Shown: positions 43,146 through 53,730 of the stretch, piece after piece
Layout of the letters: each line of letters opens with the position of its first letter
Position numbering within the stretch: position 1 is the stretch's first letter
NCBI RefSeq assembly: GCF_900104335.1
Contig: NZ_FMXT01000001.1
Location: 62,001-126,000 of the forward strand
Length of the DNA: 64,000 nt
DNA from: Pseudobutyrivibrio sp. YE44
GTDB lineage: Bacteria > Bacillota > Clostridia > Lachnospirales > Lachnospiraceae
Reading direction: 5' to 3'
Notes under the pieces: model-generated
The model's input: the letters and a program-made list of their open reading frames with translations, nothing else
Told to the model about the DNA's origin: nothing
Databases searched by the model: none
Program-made: the position numbers and the translations under genes

Positions 43146-44939
43146 ATGACAACTATAAAGCTTTGTGGTCTCACTAGAGAGGCAGATATAGAAAAGGCAA
43201 ACGAGCTTAAGCCTGAGTATGTTGGGTTCGTATTTTATGAGAAAAGCAGAAGAAACGTGAGCCATAAGCAGGCTAAGAAGTTAAAGAGCATGCTTAATCC
43301 TGAAATCAAGGCTGTAGGCGTTTTTGTAGATGCTCCAGCCAAGCAGGTGGAAGAGCTTTTTGAAGAGCAGATAATTGATGTGGCTCAGCTTCATGGTAAT
43401 GAAGATGAAGACTATATCAAGGAACTTATGGATAACAATATTCCGGTTATCAAGACCTTTAAGGCTAATTCACCAGAAGAGCTTATTAAGGCTGAAAAAT
43501 CCAGTGCAGACATGATTATGTTTGATGCAGGAAATGGTGAAGGCAAAGAGATTGATGATCTAAAGCTTCTTACTTATATAGATAGACCTTTTATTCTTGC
43601 AGGTGGTTTGAATCAGGAAAACGTAGCCAAAGCTATTGAAATAACAAAGCCATTTGGTGTTGATGTCAGCTCAGGTATTGAGACTGACAAGCTAAAGGAT
43701 GGAAATAAGATGAAAGAATTCGTAAATGCGGTAAGACAGGATAAACCAGGAAACAAAAGTAAGGGACGCTTTGGTATCCACGGAGGTCAGTACATTCCAG
43801 AGACTCTTATGAATGCAGTAAATGAGCTGGAAGAGGCCTATAATCACTACAAGGATGACCCTGAATTTAATAAAGAGTTAAAGGAGCTTCTTGATAATTA
43901 TGCTGGACGTCCAAGTCTTCTTTATTACGCGGAAAAGATGACAAAGGATTTAGGTGGAGCAAAGATTTACCTAAAGAGAGAGGATCTAAATCACACTGGT
44001 TCTCACAAGATTAACAATGTATTAGGTCAGGCTCTTCTTGCAAAAAAGATGGGAAAGACCAGACTTATTGCTGAGACTGGTGCAGGTCAGCACGGTGTTG
44101 CCACAGCCACAGCTGCAGCTCTTCTTAATATGGAATGTGTAATCTTCATGGGAAAAGAAGATACAGAAAGACAGGCTCTTAATGTATATCGTATGAAGCT
44201 TTTAGGCGCAGATGTTATTCCTGTTACTAGCGGAACAGCAACTTTAAAGGATGCTGTTTCTGAGTGTATGAGAGAGTGGACTACCAGAATTGATGACACT
44301 CACTATTGTCTTGGTTCGGTAATGGGTCCACATCCATTCCCTACTATTGTAAGAGATTTCCAGGCTGTTATTTCAAGAGAGTCTCGTCAGCAGATTCTAG
44401 AAGTTGAAGGACGACTTCCAGATGCAGTTGTTGCATGTGTTGGTGGTGGAAGTAATGCCATGGGTTCTTTCTATCACTACATTGGAGATGAGGGCGTGAG
44501 ACTAATTGGCTGTGAGGCAGCAGGTAGAGGCATTGATACCTTTGAGACAGCAGCAACAGTAAATACTGGTAAGGTTGGAATCTTCCATGGTATGAAATCT
44601 TATTTCTGCCAGGATGAATATGGTCAGATAGCACCAGTGTACTCAATTTCAGCTGGCCTTGATTATCCAGGTGTTGGCCCAGAGCATGCATATCTTCACG
44701 ATATCGGAAGAGCAGAGTATGTTCCAGTGACAGATGAGGAAGCAGTAGAGGCCTTTGAGTATATTGCCAAAACAGAAGGCATTATTGCAGCTATTGAAAG
44801 TAGTCACGCTATCGCATATGCGAAGAAGCTTGCTCCTACAATGGATAAGGATCAGATTATTATGGTTACAGTTTCAGGTCGCGGTGACAAGGATTGTGCC
44901 GCAATTGCACGATACAGAGGGGAGAACATTTATGAATAA
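43146..44939 (+). CDS. trpFB: Fused phosphoribosylanthranilate isomerase and tryptophan synthase beta subunit
   Basis: A single 597-residue frame joins two enzymes. Residues 1-200 are Trp[15 protein letters not shown] with the catalytic Cys7, [27 protein letters not shown] and [12 protein letters not shown], then DVSSGIETD. Residues about 205-597 are Trp[34 protein letters not shown] with PLP Lys288 (as [18 protein letters not shown]), [36 protein letters not shown] and SGRGDKD. Both active sites look intact. The separating linker is only a few residues ([11 protein letters not shown]). TrpB normally pairs with TrpA, encoded next. The fusion is real in the sequence since no stop or frameshift lies between. 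Confidence 0.96.
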   Translation: MTTIKLCGLTREADIEKANELKPEYVGFVFYEKSRRNVSHKQAKKLKSMLNPEIKAVGVFVDAPAKQVEELFEEQIIDVAQLHGNEDEDYIKELMDNNIPVIKTFKANSPEELIKAEKSSADMIMFDAGNGEGKEIDDLKLLTYIDRPFILAGGLNQENVAKAIEITKPFGVDVSSGIETDKLKDGNKMKEFVNAVRQDKPGNKSKGRFGIHGGQYIPETLMNAVNELEEAYNHYKDDPEFNKELKELLDNYAGRPSLLYYAEKMTKDLGGAKIYLKREDLNHTGSHKINNVLGQALLAKKMGKTRLIAETGAGQHGVATATAAALLNMECVIFMGKEDTERQALNVYRMKLLGADVIPVTSGTATLKDAVSECMREWTTRIDDTHYCLGSVMGPHPFPTIVRDFQAVISRESRQQILEVEGRLPDAVVACVGGGSNAMGSFYHYIGDEGVRLIGCEAAGRGIDTFETAATVNTGKVGIFHGMKSYFCQDEYGQIAPVYSISAGLDYPGVGPEHAYLHDIGRAEYVPVTDEEAVEAFEYIAKTEGIIAAIESSHAIAYAKKLAPTMDKDQIIMVTVSGRGDKDCAAIARYRGENIYE

Positions 44940-45708
44940 GATAGCAGAAGCCTTTAACAATAAGAAAGCATTTATCCCTTTTATTACCTGTGGTGATCCA
45001 GATTTAGAGACCACAAAGGAAATCATAAAGGAATTGGCAGCAAATGGTGCTGATTTAATTGAGCTTGGTATTCCATTTTCAGATCCAACAGCAGAGGGCC
45101 CAGTTATTATGGAGGCCAACATCAGAGCTCTTGAAAATAAAATTACAACAGATGATGTTTTTAAAATGGTTTCAGAGGTTAGCAGTCAGGTTCAGGTGCC
45201 ACTTGTATTTATGACCTACGCAAACGTGGTTTACTCTTATGGCATTGATAGATTCTTTGAGCGTTGTAAGGATACTGGAATCTGCGGAATCATTTTGCCT
45301 GATGTTCCATTTGAAGAGAAGGCTGAATTTGAGGATGCAGCTGATGAGTTTGGAGTGGAATTTGTTTCAATGATTGCTCCAACTTCTGAGGATAGAATCG
45401 ATATGATTGCAAAAAATGCCAAGGGCTTTATTTATATTGTTTCAAGTCTTGGTGTAACTGGTACAAGAAAGGAATTCACTAGCAACATAGCTGAGCTTGT
45501 TGATAGAGTTCGTAAAAACACAAGGGTTCCATGTGCTGTAGGATTTGGTATTTCAACACCTGAACAGGCTGCTGAGATGGCAAACATTTCTGATGGAGCC
45601 ATTGTTGGTTCTGCCATTGTAAGAGTTATTGCAGAGCATGGAAAGAATGCTCCCGCTCAGGTAGGAAAGTTCGTGCGAGAAATGAAAGAGGCCTATTATG
45701 TTTCCTAG
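44932..45708 (+). CDS. trpA: Tryptophan synthase alpha subunit
   Basis: The start is the ATG at 44932 ([17 protein letters not shown]) with GGGGAG upstream, overlapping the trpFB stop; the longer frame from 44755 lies inside trpFB. The 258-residue subunit cleaves indole-3-glycerol phosphate and passes indole to Trp[32 protein letters not shown] and [11 protein letters not shown] are conserved. The first catalytic acid (Glu in IELG) is present. The second, Asp60 in Escherichia coli within LADGP, is Glu here (TAEGP). I believe this variant occurs in other Firmicutes. It overlaps trpE by 11 bp. Confidence 0.95.
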   Translation: MNKIAEAFNNKKAFIPFITCGDPDLETTKEIIKELAANGADLIELGIPFSDPTAEGPVIMEANIRALENKITTDDVFKMVSEVSSQVQVPLVFMTYANVVYSYGIDRFFERCKDTGICGIILPDVPFEEKAEFEDAADEFGVEFVSMIAPTSEDRIDMIAKNAKGFIYIVSSLGVTGTRKEFTSNIAELVDRVRKNTRVPCAVGFGISTPEQAAEMANISDGAIVGSAIVRVIAEHGKNAPAQVGKFVREMKEAYYVS

Positions 45709-47221
45709 TTTAGAAGAAGTTTTAGAATTAGCAGAAGACAAATCCTACAAACGAATTCCTGTTGCCATTGAAATCCTTTCTGATAGCTTTACACCTATTG
45801 AGGTGGTAAGGATTCTTAGAAAGGCCAGCAACCAGTGTTATCTTCTAGAAAGTGCAGGTCAGTCTGAGGATTGGGGTCGTTATTCTTTCTTGGGCTTTAA
45901 TCCTAAAATGGAAATCACCTGCCAGGATGGTGTTGTACAGATAAAGGATAATTCCGCAGAGGGGAAGACCCTTGTGGAAGAGTGTAAAGTTTCTCATCCA
46001 GGCGAGATACTTAGAGAGCTTCTGGCAAAATATAAAAGCCCAACACTAAAAGGCTTGCCTACTTTTACTGGTGGTCTTGTAGGCTATTTTTCCTATGATT
46101 ATATAAAGTACAGCGAGCCAAAGCTTCAGCTGTCTAATCACGGGGAAGATGACTTTAAGGATATGGATTTGATGCTTTTTAATGATGTAATTGCTTTTGA
46201 TAATTATAGGCAAAAAATCTATTTGATCACAGGGGTTGATTTAAGAGATGTAAACTCTTCTTATGTGGAAGACAGGGTTCAGGCAATAGCAAATAATTAT
46301 TCTGTTGCAGAAGCAAAGCTTGAGGAGATTAAGAAGCTTTTAAAGTCAGGAGAGAAGAAGGAGTTTAAACCTTTATCAATTAAGTCTGAGATAAAGCCAA
46401 AGTTTACAAAAGAAGAGTATGGACATATGGTTGAAAAGGCAAAGCATTATATAAAGGAAGGTGATATCTTCCAAGTAGTGCTTTCAAATCCTATGAGCGC
46501 TGAAGCACAGGGAAGCCTTTTTGATACCTATAGACTTCTCAGGGCTAGCAATCCATCACCTTATATGTTTTATTTTTCAAGTGATGATATAGAAATAGCA
46601 GGTGCCTCACCTGAAACTCTTGTAAAGGTGGAACAAAAAAGAGTCAGCACTTTTCCTCTTGCAGGAACCAGACCACGTGGTAAGTCTCCAGCTGAAGACC
46701 TGGCTCTTGAAAGGGAGCTGTTGGCAGATGAAAAGGAGCTTGCTGAGCACAATATGCTTGTGGATTTAGGACGAAATGATATTGGAAAAATCAGCAGGCT
46801 TGGAACTGTAAATGTTGAGCAGTATATGGGAATCGAAAGATTCTCCCATGTAATGCATATTGGTTCCACAGTTGTTGGCCAGTTGGCAGAGGATAGAGAT
46901 GTTATTGATGCAGTTGATGCAATACTCCCTGCAGGAACCCTTTCTGGTGCACCAAAATTCAGAGCCTGTGAGATTATTGAGGAGCTGGAGCAGAGTAAAC
47001 GAGGAATATATGGTGGTGCCCTAGGCTATATTGATTTTACAGGAAACTTAGATGTTTGCATTGCTATCAGACTTGTTTATAAAAAGGATGATACAATCTG
47101 TATCCGTTCAGGGGCAGGAATTGTATATGATTCTATTCCTGAAAAGGAAGCAGACGAGTGCATTAACAAGGCTAAGGCTGTAATAAATGCAGTTAGAGGA
47201 GCAGAGGGAGGCTTAGAATGA
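45698..47221 (+). CDS. trpE: Anthranilate synthase component I
   Basis: The 507-residue chorismate-using subunit makes anthranilate with ammonia supplied by TrpG. The N-terminal part contains the feedback site LLESAGQSEDWGRYSFLG (the LLES element typical of tryptophan-sensitive TrpE). The C-terminal catalytic domain has DIFQVVLSNP, GASPETLVKV, PLAGTRPRG, DEKELAEHNMLVDLGRND, GAPKFRACEIIEELE and SGAGIVYDSIPEKE. It starts within the end of trpA and ends within the start of trpG. Position near the 3' end of the operon is unusual. Confidence 0.95.
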   Translation: MFPSLEEVLELAEDKSYKRIPVAIEILSDSFTPIEVVRILRKASNQCYLLESAGQSEDWGRYSFLGFNPKMEITCQDGVVQIKDNSAEGKTLVEECKVSHPGEILRELLAKYKSPTLKGLPTFTGGLVGYFSYDYIKYSEPKLQLSNHGEDDFKDMDLMLFNDVIAFDNYRQKIYLITGVDLRDVNSSYVEDRVQAIANNYSVAEAKLEEIKKLLKSGEKKEFKPLSIKSEIKPKFTKEEYGHMVEKAKHYIKEGDIFQVVLSNPMSAEAQGSLFDTYRLLRASNPSPYMFYFSSDDIEIAGASPETLVKVEQKRVSTFPLAGTRPRGKSPAEDLALERELLADEKELAEHNMLVDLGRNDIGKISRLGTVNVEQYMGIERFSHVMHIGSTVVGQLAEDRDVIDAVDAILPAGTLSGAPKFRACEIIEELEQSKRGIYGGALGYIDFTGNLDVCIAIRLVYKKDDTICIRSGAGIVYDSIPEKEADECINKAKAVINAVRGAEGGLE

Positions 47222-47781
47222 TTTTACTAATAGACAATTACGATAGCTTTTCCTACAACCTTTATCAGCTGATAGGAGAGATTAATCCAGATATAAAGGT
47301 AGTTCGTAATGACGAATTACGTATATGCGATATTGAAAAATTAGCACCTTGCCATATTATTATTTCTCCAGGGCCAGGACGTCCTATTGAAGCAGGTATC
47401 TGTGAGGATGTTATAGCTCACTTTGCAGGAAAGCTTCCTATTCTTGGAGTGTGTTTAGGGCATCAGGCAATATGTGAGACCTTTGGTGGTGTTATTACAT
47501 ATGCCAAGGAACTTATGCATGGGAAGCAGTCAGAGGTAACACTGGATTTGTCTTGCAAGATTTTTCAGGGGCTTCCTGAAAATACAACAGTTGCCAGATA
47601 TCATTCCTTGGCTGCGGAGGAGTCCACGCTTCCAAGCAATCTGAAAGTGGTTGCAAGCACCACTGATGGAGAGATTATGGCTGTTAAGCACAAGGATTAT
47701 GAGATTTACGGGCTTCAGTTTCATCCGGAATCTATTTTGACTCCTGAGGGAAAGAAGATGTTGGCTAATTTTCTGAAATAA
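47218..47781 (+). CDS. trpG: Anthranilate synthase component II (glutamine amidotransferase)
   Basis: The 187-residue class I glutamine amidotransferase provides ammonia to TrpE. It has DNYDSFSYNLYQLIGE, the oxyanion region ISPGPGRP, the nucleophile in LGVCLGHQAI, and the His-Glu pair in GLQFHPESILTPEG. The gene overlaps trpE by four bases (ATGA type), so the two subunits are translationally coupled. It is the last trp gene. It could also serve folate synthesis if shared with PabB, but no pab gene is near. Confidence 0.95.
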   Translation: MILLIDNYDSFSYNLYQLIGEINPDIKVVRNDELRICDIEKLAPCHIIISPGPGRPIEAGICEDVIAHFAGKLPILGVCLGHQAICETFGGVITYAKELMHGKQSEVTLDLSCKIFQGLPENTTVARYHSLAAEESTLPSNLKVVASTTDGEIMAVKHKDYEIYGLQFHPESILTPEGKKMLANFLK

Positions 47782-47941
47782 GCAACACCTGTAAACCCAG
47801 TAATTACCAGATGCAACGCTGAATAAATACACAACTGAGTATAATTGTATATTAATTTGACATATAAGAGAATTTGATGTATTATCTCAAAGACTTTAGT
47901 TAAAACTTTTTAATTAATTAATCTTATATGGAGAATATGCA

Positions 47942-49018
47942 ATGAATATTAATGGAAAAGAATTAGCTCATGGAATCATCCAGGGCGGTATGGGAATTGG
48001 TGTTTCTCTATCAGAGCTTGCAGGCAATGTGGCAAAGCAGGGCTGCATGGGCGTAATTAGCTCAGTAAATATTGGTTTCAAGGAGGCAGACTTCTTAACC
48101 AATCCTTTAGAGGCAAATCTTAGAGCCTTAAAGGCACATATTAAAAGAGCAAAGGAAATATCTGGGGGCAACGGTCTTGTAGGAGTAAATATTATGGTGG
48201 CAGTTAGCCATTACGAAGAAACTGTAAAGGCTGCAATCGCTGCAGGAGCAGATGCAATTATTTCTGGAGCAGGTCTTCCTCTTAATTTGGCGGAGCTTGT
48301 AAAGGGAAGCAGCACTCTATATGCACCGATTGTTTCTAGCAAGAAAGCAGCAATGCTTTTGTGCAAGACCTTTGCAAAGAAGGCAGGTTCAATTCCTGAT
48401 TTTATTGTTATCGAAGGTCATAAGGCTGGTGGTCACCTTGGATTTTCCAAGGAAGATTTAAGTGAGAAAACCTGTCAGCCAAATCTTCAGATTTTAAAAG
48501 AAGTATTAGAGGTTATTAAGCCTTACGAGGCTGAGTTCAAGAAAAAGATTAGAGTGTTCCTGGGTGGCGGAGTTTTCACAGGCCAGGATATAGCTGAGGC
48601 AATTGATGCAGGTGCTGACGGCGTTCAAATGGGAACACGTTTTATCACCACTGATGAGTGTGATGCCAGTGATGTTTTTAAGCAGGTGATAGTTGATGCT
48701 AAGGAAGAGGACATTAAGATTATTAAAAGTCCAGTTGGTATGCCAGCCCGTGCGGTATACACACCACTTCTAGAAAAGCTTGATGACGGAAAGAATTTTT
48801 TTGCAAAAAGATGTAATAACTGCCTTAAGGCTTGTCCAAAGGGGGACAAAATTCCTTATTGTATAAGTAGAGCTTTAATTGCCGCTGTAACAGGAGATAG
48901 GGAAGAGGGATTATTTTTCTGCGGTGAAAATGCATCTAGAGTGAATGAGATTCTTCCAGTTAAAACTCTTGTACAGGAGCTTGTAAGTGATTGTAAGGCT
49001 TGCGGTGTAGCAATATAA
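47942..49018 (+). CDS. Nitronate monooxygenase-family flavoprotein with C-terminal cysteine cluster
   Basis: The 358-residue FMN-binding TIM-barrel protein belongs to the family containing 2-nitropropane dioxygenase and the enoyl-ACP reductase FabK. It starts IIQGGMGIGVSLSELAGNVA, then has GLVGVNIMVA, DAIISGAGLP, IEGHKAGGHLGF with the family's His-x-x-GGH element, VFLGGGVFTGQDIAEA and GADGVQMGTRFITTDE. A C-terminal CxxCxxxCx8C cluster (CNNCLKACPKGDKIPYC) is added, suggesting an iron-sulfur or zinc site. The precise substrate cannot be told. It stands alone between trpG and the gltB promoter, with a poor ribosome site. Confidence 0.8.
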   Translation: MNINGKELAHGIIQGGMGIGVSLSELAGNVAKQGCMGVISSVNIGFKEADFLTNPLEANLRALKAHIKRAKEISGGNGLVGVNIMVAVSHYEETVKAAIAAGADAIISGAGLPLNLAELVKGSSTLYAPIVSSKKAAMLLCKTFAKKAGSIPDFIVIEGHKAGGHLGFSKEDLSEKTCQPNLQILKEVLEVIKPYEAEFKKKIRVFLGGGVFTGQDIAEAIDAGADGVQMGTRFITTDECDASDVFKQVIVDAKEEDIKIIKSPVGMPARAVYTPLLEKLDDGKNFFAKRCNNCLKACPKGDKIPYCISRALIAAVTGDREEGLFFCGENASRVNEILPVKTLVQELVSDCKACGVAI

Positions 49019-49051
49019 AGTGCGGTTTAACACTTTAATGTAAAAAAGTGC

Positions 49052-49144
49052 TTGCATTTATTCTCAATTAATTGTATATTATTTCAAAGACAAAGGCGTC
49101 TAAACAAATTCCCGTAGTGGGAGTCTGTTTAGGCGCCCTTTTTT
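49052..49144 (+). promoter_or_regulatory. gltB promoter and terminator-type leader with ANTAR-like hairpin
   Basis: TTGCAT at 49052-49057 and TATATT at 49075-49080 are 17 bp apart. Immediately downstream, GAC-AAAGGC-GTC at 49089-49100 can form a hexaloop hairpin with A at loop position 1 and G at position 4. It overlaps the 5' arm of a terminator: AAAGGCGTCTAAACA pairs with TGTTTAGGCGCC, followed by eight T. The two folds exclude each other. A second hexaloop hairpin is not obvious here. Antitermination by the ANTAR protein at 56666 is inferred. Confidence 0.7.
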
Positions 49145-49190
49145 TGCATTATTTTAGTGCTAGATCGAAAAAGTGGAAGGAGTAGCAAAC

Positions 49191-52100
49191 ATGGTAGATC
49201 AAAATAAAGGTTTGTACAACCCGGAATTTGAACATGACAATTGTGGTATTGGAGCTGTTGTTTCTATTAAGGGAATCAAAACTCACAAAACTGTCTCTGA
49301 TGCATTAAAGATTGTTGAAAATCTTGAGCATAGAGCAGGTAAGGATGCTGACGGTGAAACAGGAGATGGCGTTGGTATCCTTCTTCAGATTTCTCACAAA
49401 TTCTTTTCAAAGGTTACAAAGGAGCTTGGAATTTCAATTGGGAATGAGAGAGACTACGGTGTAGGTATGTTCTTTTTCCCTTCTGAGGAACTGAAAAGAA
49501 AACAGGCCATGAAGATGTTCGAAATCATCGTGGAAAAAGAAAACCTTGAATTTTTAGGTTGGAGACAGGTCCCAACAAAGCCTACCATCCTTGGTAAGGC
49601 TGCAGTGGATTGTATGCCAACAATTTATCAGGCTTTCATTAAGAGACCAGAGGATTGCAACCGCGGGCTTGATTTTGATAGAAAGCTTTATGTGGCTAGA
49701 CGTGTGTTTGAGCAGACTGCTGAGAATACCTATGTTGCTTCTCTTTCAAGCAGAACTATCGTATATAAGGGTATGTTTCTTGTAAATCAGCTTAGACTTT
49801 TCTTTGAGGATTTGGAGGATAAGGATTATGAATCTGCAATTGCTACAGTTCATTCTCGTTTCTCAACCAACACAAATCCTTCTTGGGAGCGTGCTCATCC
49901 AAATCGCTTTATTGTACACAATGGAGAGATTAATACCATCAAGGGAAATGCAGATAAGATGCTTTCTCGTGAGGAGACAATGGTATCCCAGGTATTAGAG
50001 CCAGAGATGACAAAGATTACACCAGTTTGTAATCAGGCAGGTTCAGACTCTGCAATGCTTGATAATGCTCTAGAGTTTCTTGTAATGAACGGTATGCCAC
50101 TTCCACTTGCCGTTATGATTACAATTCCAGAACCATGGGTAAAGAACAAGGCAATGGATCAGGCTAGAAGAGATTTCTATCAGTATTACTCTACAATGAT
50201 GGAGCCATGGGATGGTCCTGCATCTATTCTTTTCTCAGATGGTGATATTATGGGTGCGGTTCTTGATAGAAACGGACTTAGACCATCAAGATATTACATT
50301 ACAGAGGACGACTATTTGATCCTTTCTTCTGAGGTAGGTGTGCTTCCTGTCGAGGAAAGTAAGATTAAAAAGAAGGACAGACTTCGTCCAGGAAAAATGC
50401 TTCTTGTAGATACCGTTGCCGGAAGACTTATAGATGATGAGGAGCTTAAGGCACAGTTTGCTTCAAGACAGCCATATGGTCAGTGGCTGGATGCAAACCT
50501 TGCAAAGCTTTCTGAAATAAAGATTCCAAATGAGCCAGTTCCAAAGTATTCAAAGGAGGAGAGAGACTGTCTTCAGAAGGCCTTTGGATATTCTTACGAG
50601 GAGATAAAGGATTCTATCCTTCCTATGGCTCTTAATGGTGGTGAAAACACAGGTGCAATGGGTATCGATGTACCACTTGCTGTACTTTCAGAACATCATC
50701 AGCCTCTTTTCAACTATTTCAAGCAGTTGTTTGCCCAGGTAACAAATCCACCTATCGATTCTATTCGTGAGGAGATTGTCACAGCAACAACTATCTATCT
50801 TGGAACAGCTGGAAATGTCCTTGAGGAAAAGGAAGAAAACTGTAACATGCTTGAGATTCACAATCCAATCTTAACAGTTACAGATTTAATGAAGATTAAA
50901 TCAATGAAGGTACCTGGAATTCAGGCTGAAACAGTACCTATCACTTATTATAAGAACACTTCTTTGGAGAAGGCTATTGAGCATCTTTTTGTTGAGGTTG
51001 ATAGAGTAAACCGAGAAGGTGCAAATATCATTATTCTCTCAGATAGAGGTGTGGATGAAAACCACGTGGCAATTCCATCCTTACTGGCTGTTGCCGCTGT
51101 TCAAAGACATCTGGTTCAGACAAAGAAGCGTACCAGCCTTTCAGTAATTCTAGAATCAGGTGAGCCAAGAGAGGTCCATCATTTTGCGACACTTTTAGGT
51201 TATGGTGCTTCTGCAATCAACCCTTATCTTGCACAGGAAACTATCAGTGAGCTTATTGAAAAGGGTCAGCTTAAGAAGGATGAGCATGCCGCAATTGACG
51301 ACTATAACGAGGCTGTAATTAGCGGAATCATCAAAATTGCATCAAAGATGGGTATCTCTACAGTGCAGTCTTACCAGGGTGCCAAGATTTTCGAGGCCAT
51401 TGGTATCAGCGCAGATGTAATAGATAAGTATTTCACAGGAACAATCAGCAGAATCGGCGGCATCACATTAGAGGATATTCAGGCAGATGTGGAAATGCAG
51501 CATAGCAAGGCCTTTGATCCACTTGGATTATCTGTAGATGAAACCTTGGATTCTAGAGGACAGCACAAGATGCGTTCAGGTGCAGAGGAGCATCTCTACA
51601 ATCCTGCAACAATTCACCTGCTTCAGCTTTCTACAAGAACTGGTGACTACAATACCTTCAAGGAATATACAGCACTTCTTAACAAGGAGGATGAGGTTAG
51701 AAATCTACGTGGACTTATTGATTTCAAGTATCCAAAGAAGGCAATTAGTATTGATGAAGTTGAGTCTGTAGATTCTATTGTAAAGCGTTTTAAGACAGGT
51801 GCCATGAGCTACGGTTCTATTTCAAAGGAAGCTCACGAGACTATGGCTATCGCTATGAATATGCTTCATGGTAAGTCGAACTCTGGTGAAGGTGGAGAAG
51901 AGGAAGAGCGCTATAGCATTGGCCCAGATGGTCTGAATCGTTGTTCTGCAATTAAGCAGGTTGCTTCTGGTAGATTTGGTGTTACTAGCAAGTATCTTGT
52001 TAGCGCAAAGGAAATCCAGATTAAGATGGCACAGGGGGCAAAGCCTGGCGAAGGTGGACATCTTCCAGGAAAGAAGGTTTATCCTTGGATTGCAAAGACT

Positions 52101-53717
52101 CGTCTTTCTACTCCAGGTGTGGCTCTTATTTCCCCACCACCTCATCACGATATTTATTCCATCGAGGATTTGGCGGAGCTTATTTACGATTTAAAGAATG
52201 CCAATAAGGCTGCGCGTATTTCTGTAAAGCTTGTATCAGAGGCAGGCGTTGGAACAATCGCTTCTGGTGTTGCTAAGGCAGGAGCTCAGGTTATTCTTAT
52301 TTCTGGTTATGATGGTGGTACAGGTGCGGCACCTAAGTCATCAATCCACAATGCAGGTCTTCCTTGGGAGCTTGGTCTTGCAGAGGCTCATCAGACTCTT
52401 GCTATGAATGGTCTTAGAAATAAGGTTGTTATTGAGACTGATGGTAAGCTTATGACAGGTCGTGATGTTGCTATTGCTTGTGCCCTTGGTGCAGAGGAAT
52501 TTGGTTTTGCAACAGCTCCACTTGTAACAATGGGCTGTGTAATGATGAGAGTATGTAATCTTGATACATGTCCAGTTGGTGTTGCAACTCAGAACCCAGA
52601 GCTTAGAAAGAGATTTACAGGTAAGCCTGAGTATGTTGTAAACTTCATGCGCTTTATTGCTCAGGAGCTTCGTGAATATATGGCACAGCTTGGTTGCAAG
52701 ACTGTGGATGAGCTTTGCGGACGTTATGATCTTTTACAGCTTAAGGATGTGGATGGCAGCAAGAGAATGTCAAAGGTAGATTTATCTTGTGTAGTTTCAA
52801 ATCCTAATCCTTATGAGAAGGTTAACTACGAGAAGAAAAATGTCTACAACTTTGAGCTTGAAAAGACTGTAGATGAAAAGGTTCTTTTAAAGAAGCTTAT
52901 ACTTGCCATTGAGGCAAATGAAGAAGGCCAGGTTGAGGTCGAGGTTTCAAATATCAACCGTTCACTGGGAACCTTGCTTGGTGCAGAGCTTACCAGACGT
53001 TTTGGAGAAACTCTTCCAGAAGACAGATATGTAGTAAATTGTCAGGGAGCAGGAGGACAGTCCTTCGGTGCCTTTATTCCAAAGGGACTTACCTTAAAGC
53101 TTGTAGGTGACTCTAATGACTACTTTGGAAAAGGTCTTTCTGGTGGTAAGCTCGTGGTTAATCCTCCAAAGGAAGCAAGCTATAAGCAGGATGAAAATAT
53201 CATTATTGGTAACGTTGCTTTATATGGTGCAACCTCAGGAAAGGCATTTATCAATGGTGTGGCTGGCGAGCGTTTTGCTGTAAGAAACTCTGGTGCTACA
53301 GCTGTTGTTGAGGGCTGTGGTGACCATGGTTGTGAATACATGACAGGCGGTAGAGTGGTTGTGCTAGGTACAACTGGAAAGAACTTTGCTGCTGGTATGT
53401 CAGGTGGCATTGCCTATGTCCTTGATGAGGATGCCACTCTTTACAAGCGCTTAAATAAAAGCATGGTTAGTCTTGAGACTGTAACAAACAAGTATGATGT
53501 TATGGAACTCAAGGAGATAATCGCTGCCCACGTGGCTGAGACAGGTTCAGAGAAGGGAAAACGTATTTACGATAATTTCAGTGAATACCTTCCTAAGTTT
53601 AAGAAGATTGTTCCATTTGATTACAAGAAGATGATGCAGACAATTGTTCAAATGGAAGAAAAGGGACTGTCTTCAGAGCAGGCACAGATTGAAGCTTTTA
53701 ACGCTTTATGCAAATAG
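49191..53717 (+). CDS. gltB: Glutamate synthase large subunit
   Basis: Starting at the ATG at 49191 (MVDQNKGLYNPEF), eight bases after GGAG, the product is 1508 residues. It makes glutamate from glutamine and 2-oxoglutarate. The N-terminal glutaminase domain becomes active at Cys18 (HDNCGIGAVV) after removal of a short propeptide. The central domain and the FMN synthase domain follow, with the 3Fe-4S cysteines in GCVMMRVCNLDTCPVGV. The C-terminal GXGXG beta-helix has GDSNDYFGKGLSGGK, GATSGKAFINGVAGERF and GMSGGIAYV. It is followed by gltD 13 bp later. Confidence 0.97.
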   Translation: MVDQNKGLYNPEFEHDNCGIGAVVSIKGIKTHKTVSDALKIVENLEHRAGKDADGETGDGVGILLQISHKFFSKVTKELGISIGNERDYGVGMFFFPSEELKRKQAMKMFEIIVEKENLEFLGWRQVPTKPTILGKAAVDCMPTIYQAFIKRPEDCNRGLDFDRKLYVARRVFEQTAENTYVASLSSRTIVYKGMFLVNQLRLFFEDLEDKDYESAIATVHSRFSTNTNPSWERAHPNRFIVHNGEINTIKGNADKMLSREETMVSQVLEPEMTKITPVCNQAGSDSAMLDNALEFLVMNGMPLPLAVMITIPEPWVKNKAMDQARRDFYQYYSTMMEPWDGPASILFSDGDIMGAVLDRNGLRPSRYYITEDDYLILSSEVGVLPVEESKIKKKDRLRPGKMLLVDTVAGRLIDDEELKAQFASRQPYGQWLDANLAKLSEIKIPNEPVPKYSKEERDCLQKAFGYSYEEIKDSILPMALNGGENTGAMGIDVPLAVLSEHHQPLFNYFKQLFAQVTNPPIDSIREEIVTATTIYLGTAGNVLEEKEENCNMLEIHNPILTVTDLMKIKSMKVPGIQAETVPITYYKNTSLEKAIEHLFVEVDRVNREGANIIILSDRGVDENHVAIPSLLAVAAVQRHLVQTKKRTSLSVILESGEPREVHHFATLLGYGASAINPYLAQETISELIEKGQLKKDEHAAIDDYNEAVISGIIKIASKMGISTVQSYQGAKIFEAIGISADVIDKYFTGTISRIGGITLEDIQADVEMQHSKAFDPLGLSVDETLDSRGQHKMRSGAEEHLYNPATIHLLQLSTRTGDYNTFKEYTALLNKEDEVRNLRGLIDFKYPKKAISIDEVESVDSIVKRFKTGAMSYGSISKEAHETMAIAMNMLHGKSNSGEGGEEEERYSIGPDGLNRCSAIKQVASGRFGVTSKYLVSAKEIQIKMAQGAKPGEGGHLPGKKVYPWIAKTRLSTPGVALISPPPHHDIYSIEDLAELIYDLKNANKAARISVKLVSEAGVGTIASGVAKAGAQVILISGYDGGTGAAPKSSIHNAGLPWELGLAEAHQTLAMNGLRNKVVIETDGKLMTGRDVAIACALGAEEFGFATAPLVTMGCVMMRVCNLDTCPVGVATQNPELRKRFTGKPEYVVNFMRFIAQELREYMAQLGCKTVDELCGRYDLLQLKDVDGSKRMSKVDLSCVVSNPNPYEKVNYEKKNVYNFELEKTVDEKVLLKKLILAIEANEEGQVEVEVSNINRSLGTLLGAELTRRFGETLPEDRYVVNCQGAGGQSFGAFIPKGLTLKLVGDSNDYFGKGLSGGKLVVNPPKEASYKQDENIIIGNVALYGATSGKAFINGVAGERFAVRNSGATAVVEGCGDHGCEYMTGGRVVVLGTTGKNFAAGMSGGIAYVLDEDATLYKRLNKSMVSLETVTNKYDVMELKEIIAAHVAETGSEKGKRIYDNFSEYLPKFKKIVPFDYKKMMQTIVQMEEKGLSSEQAQIEAFNALCK

Positions 53718-53730
53718 GAGGATTAAATAG

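Noticed and set aside
44755-44931. An upstream extension of trpA
   Set aside because: It lies wholly inside trpB in another frame; the ATG at 44932 has a ribosome site and the usual TrpA N-terminus.
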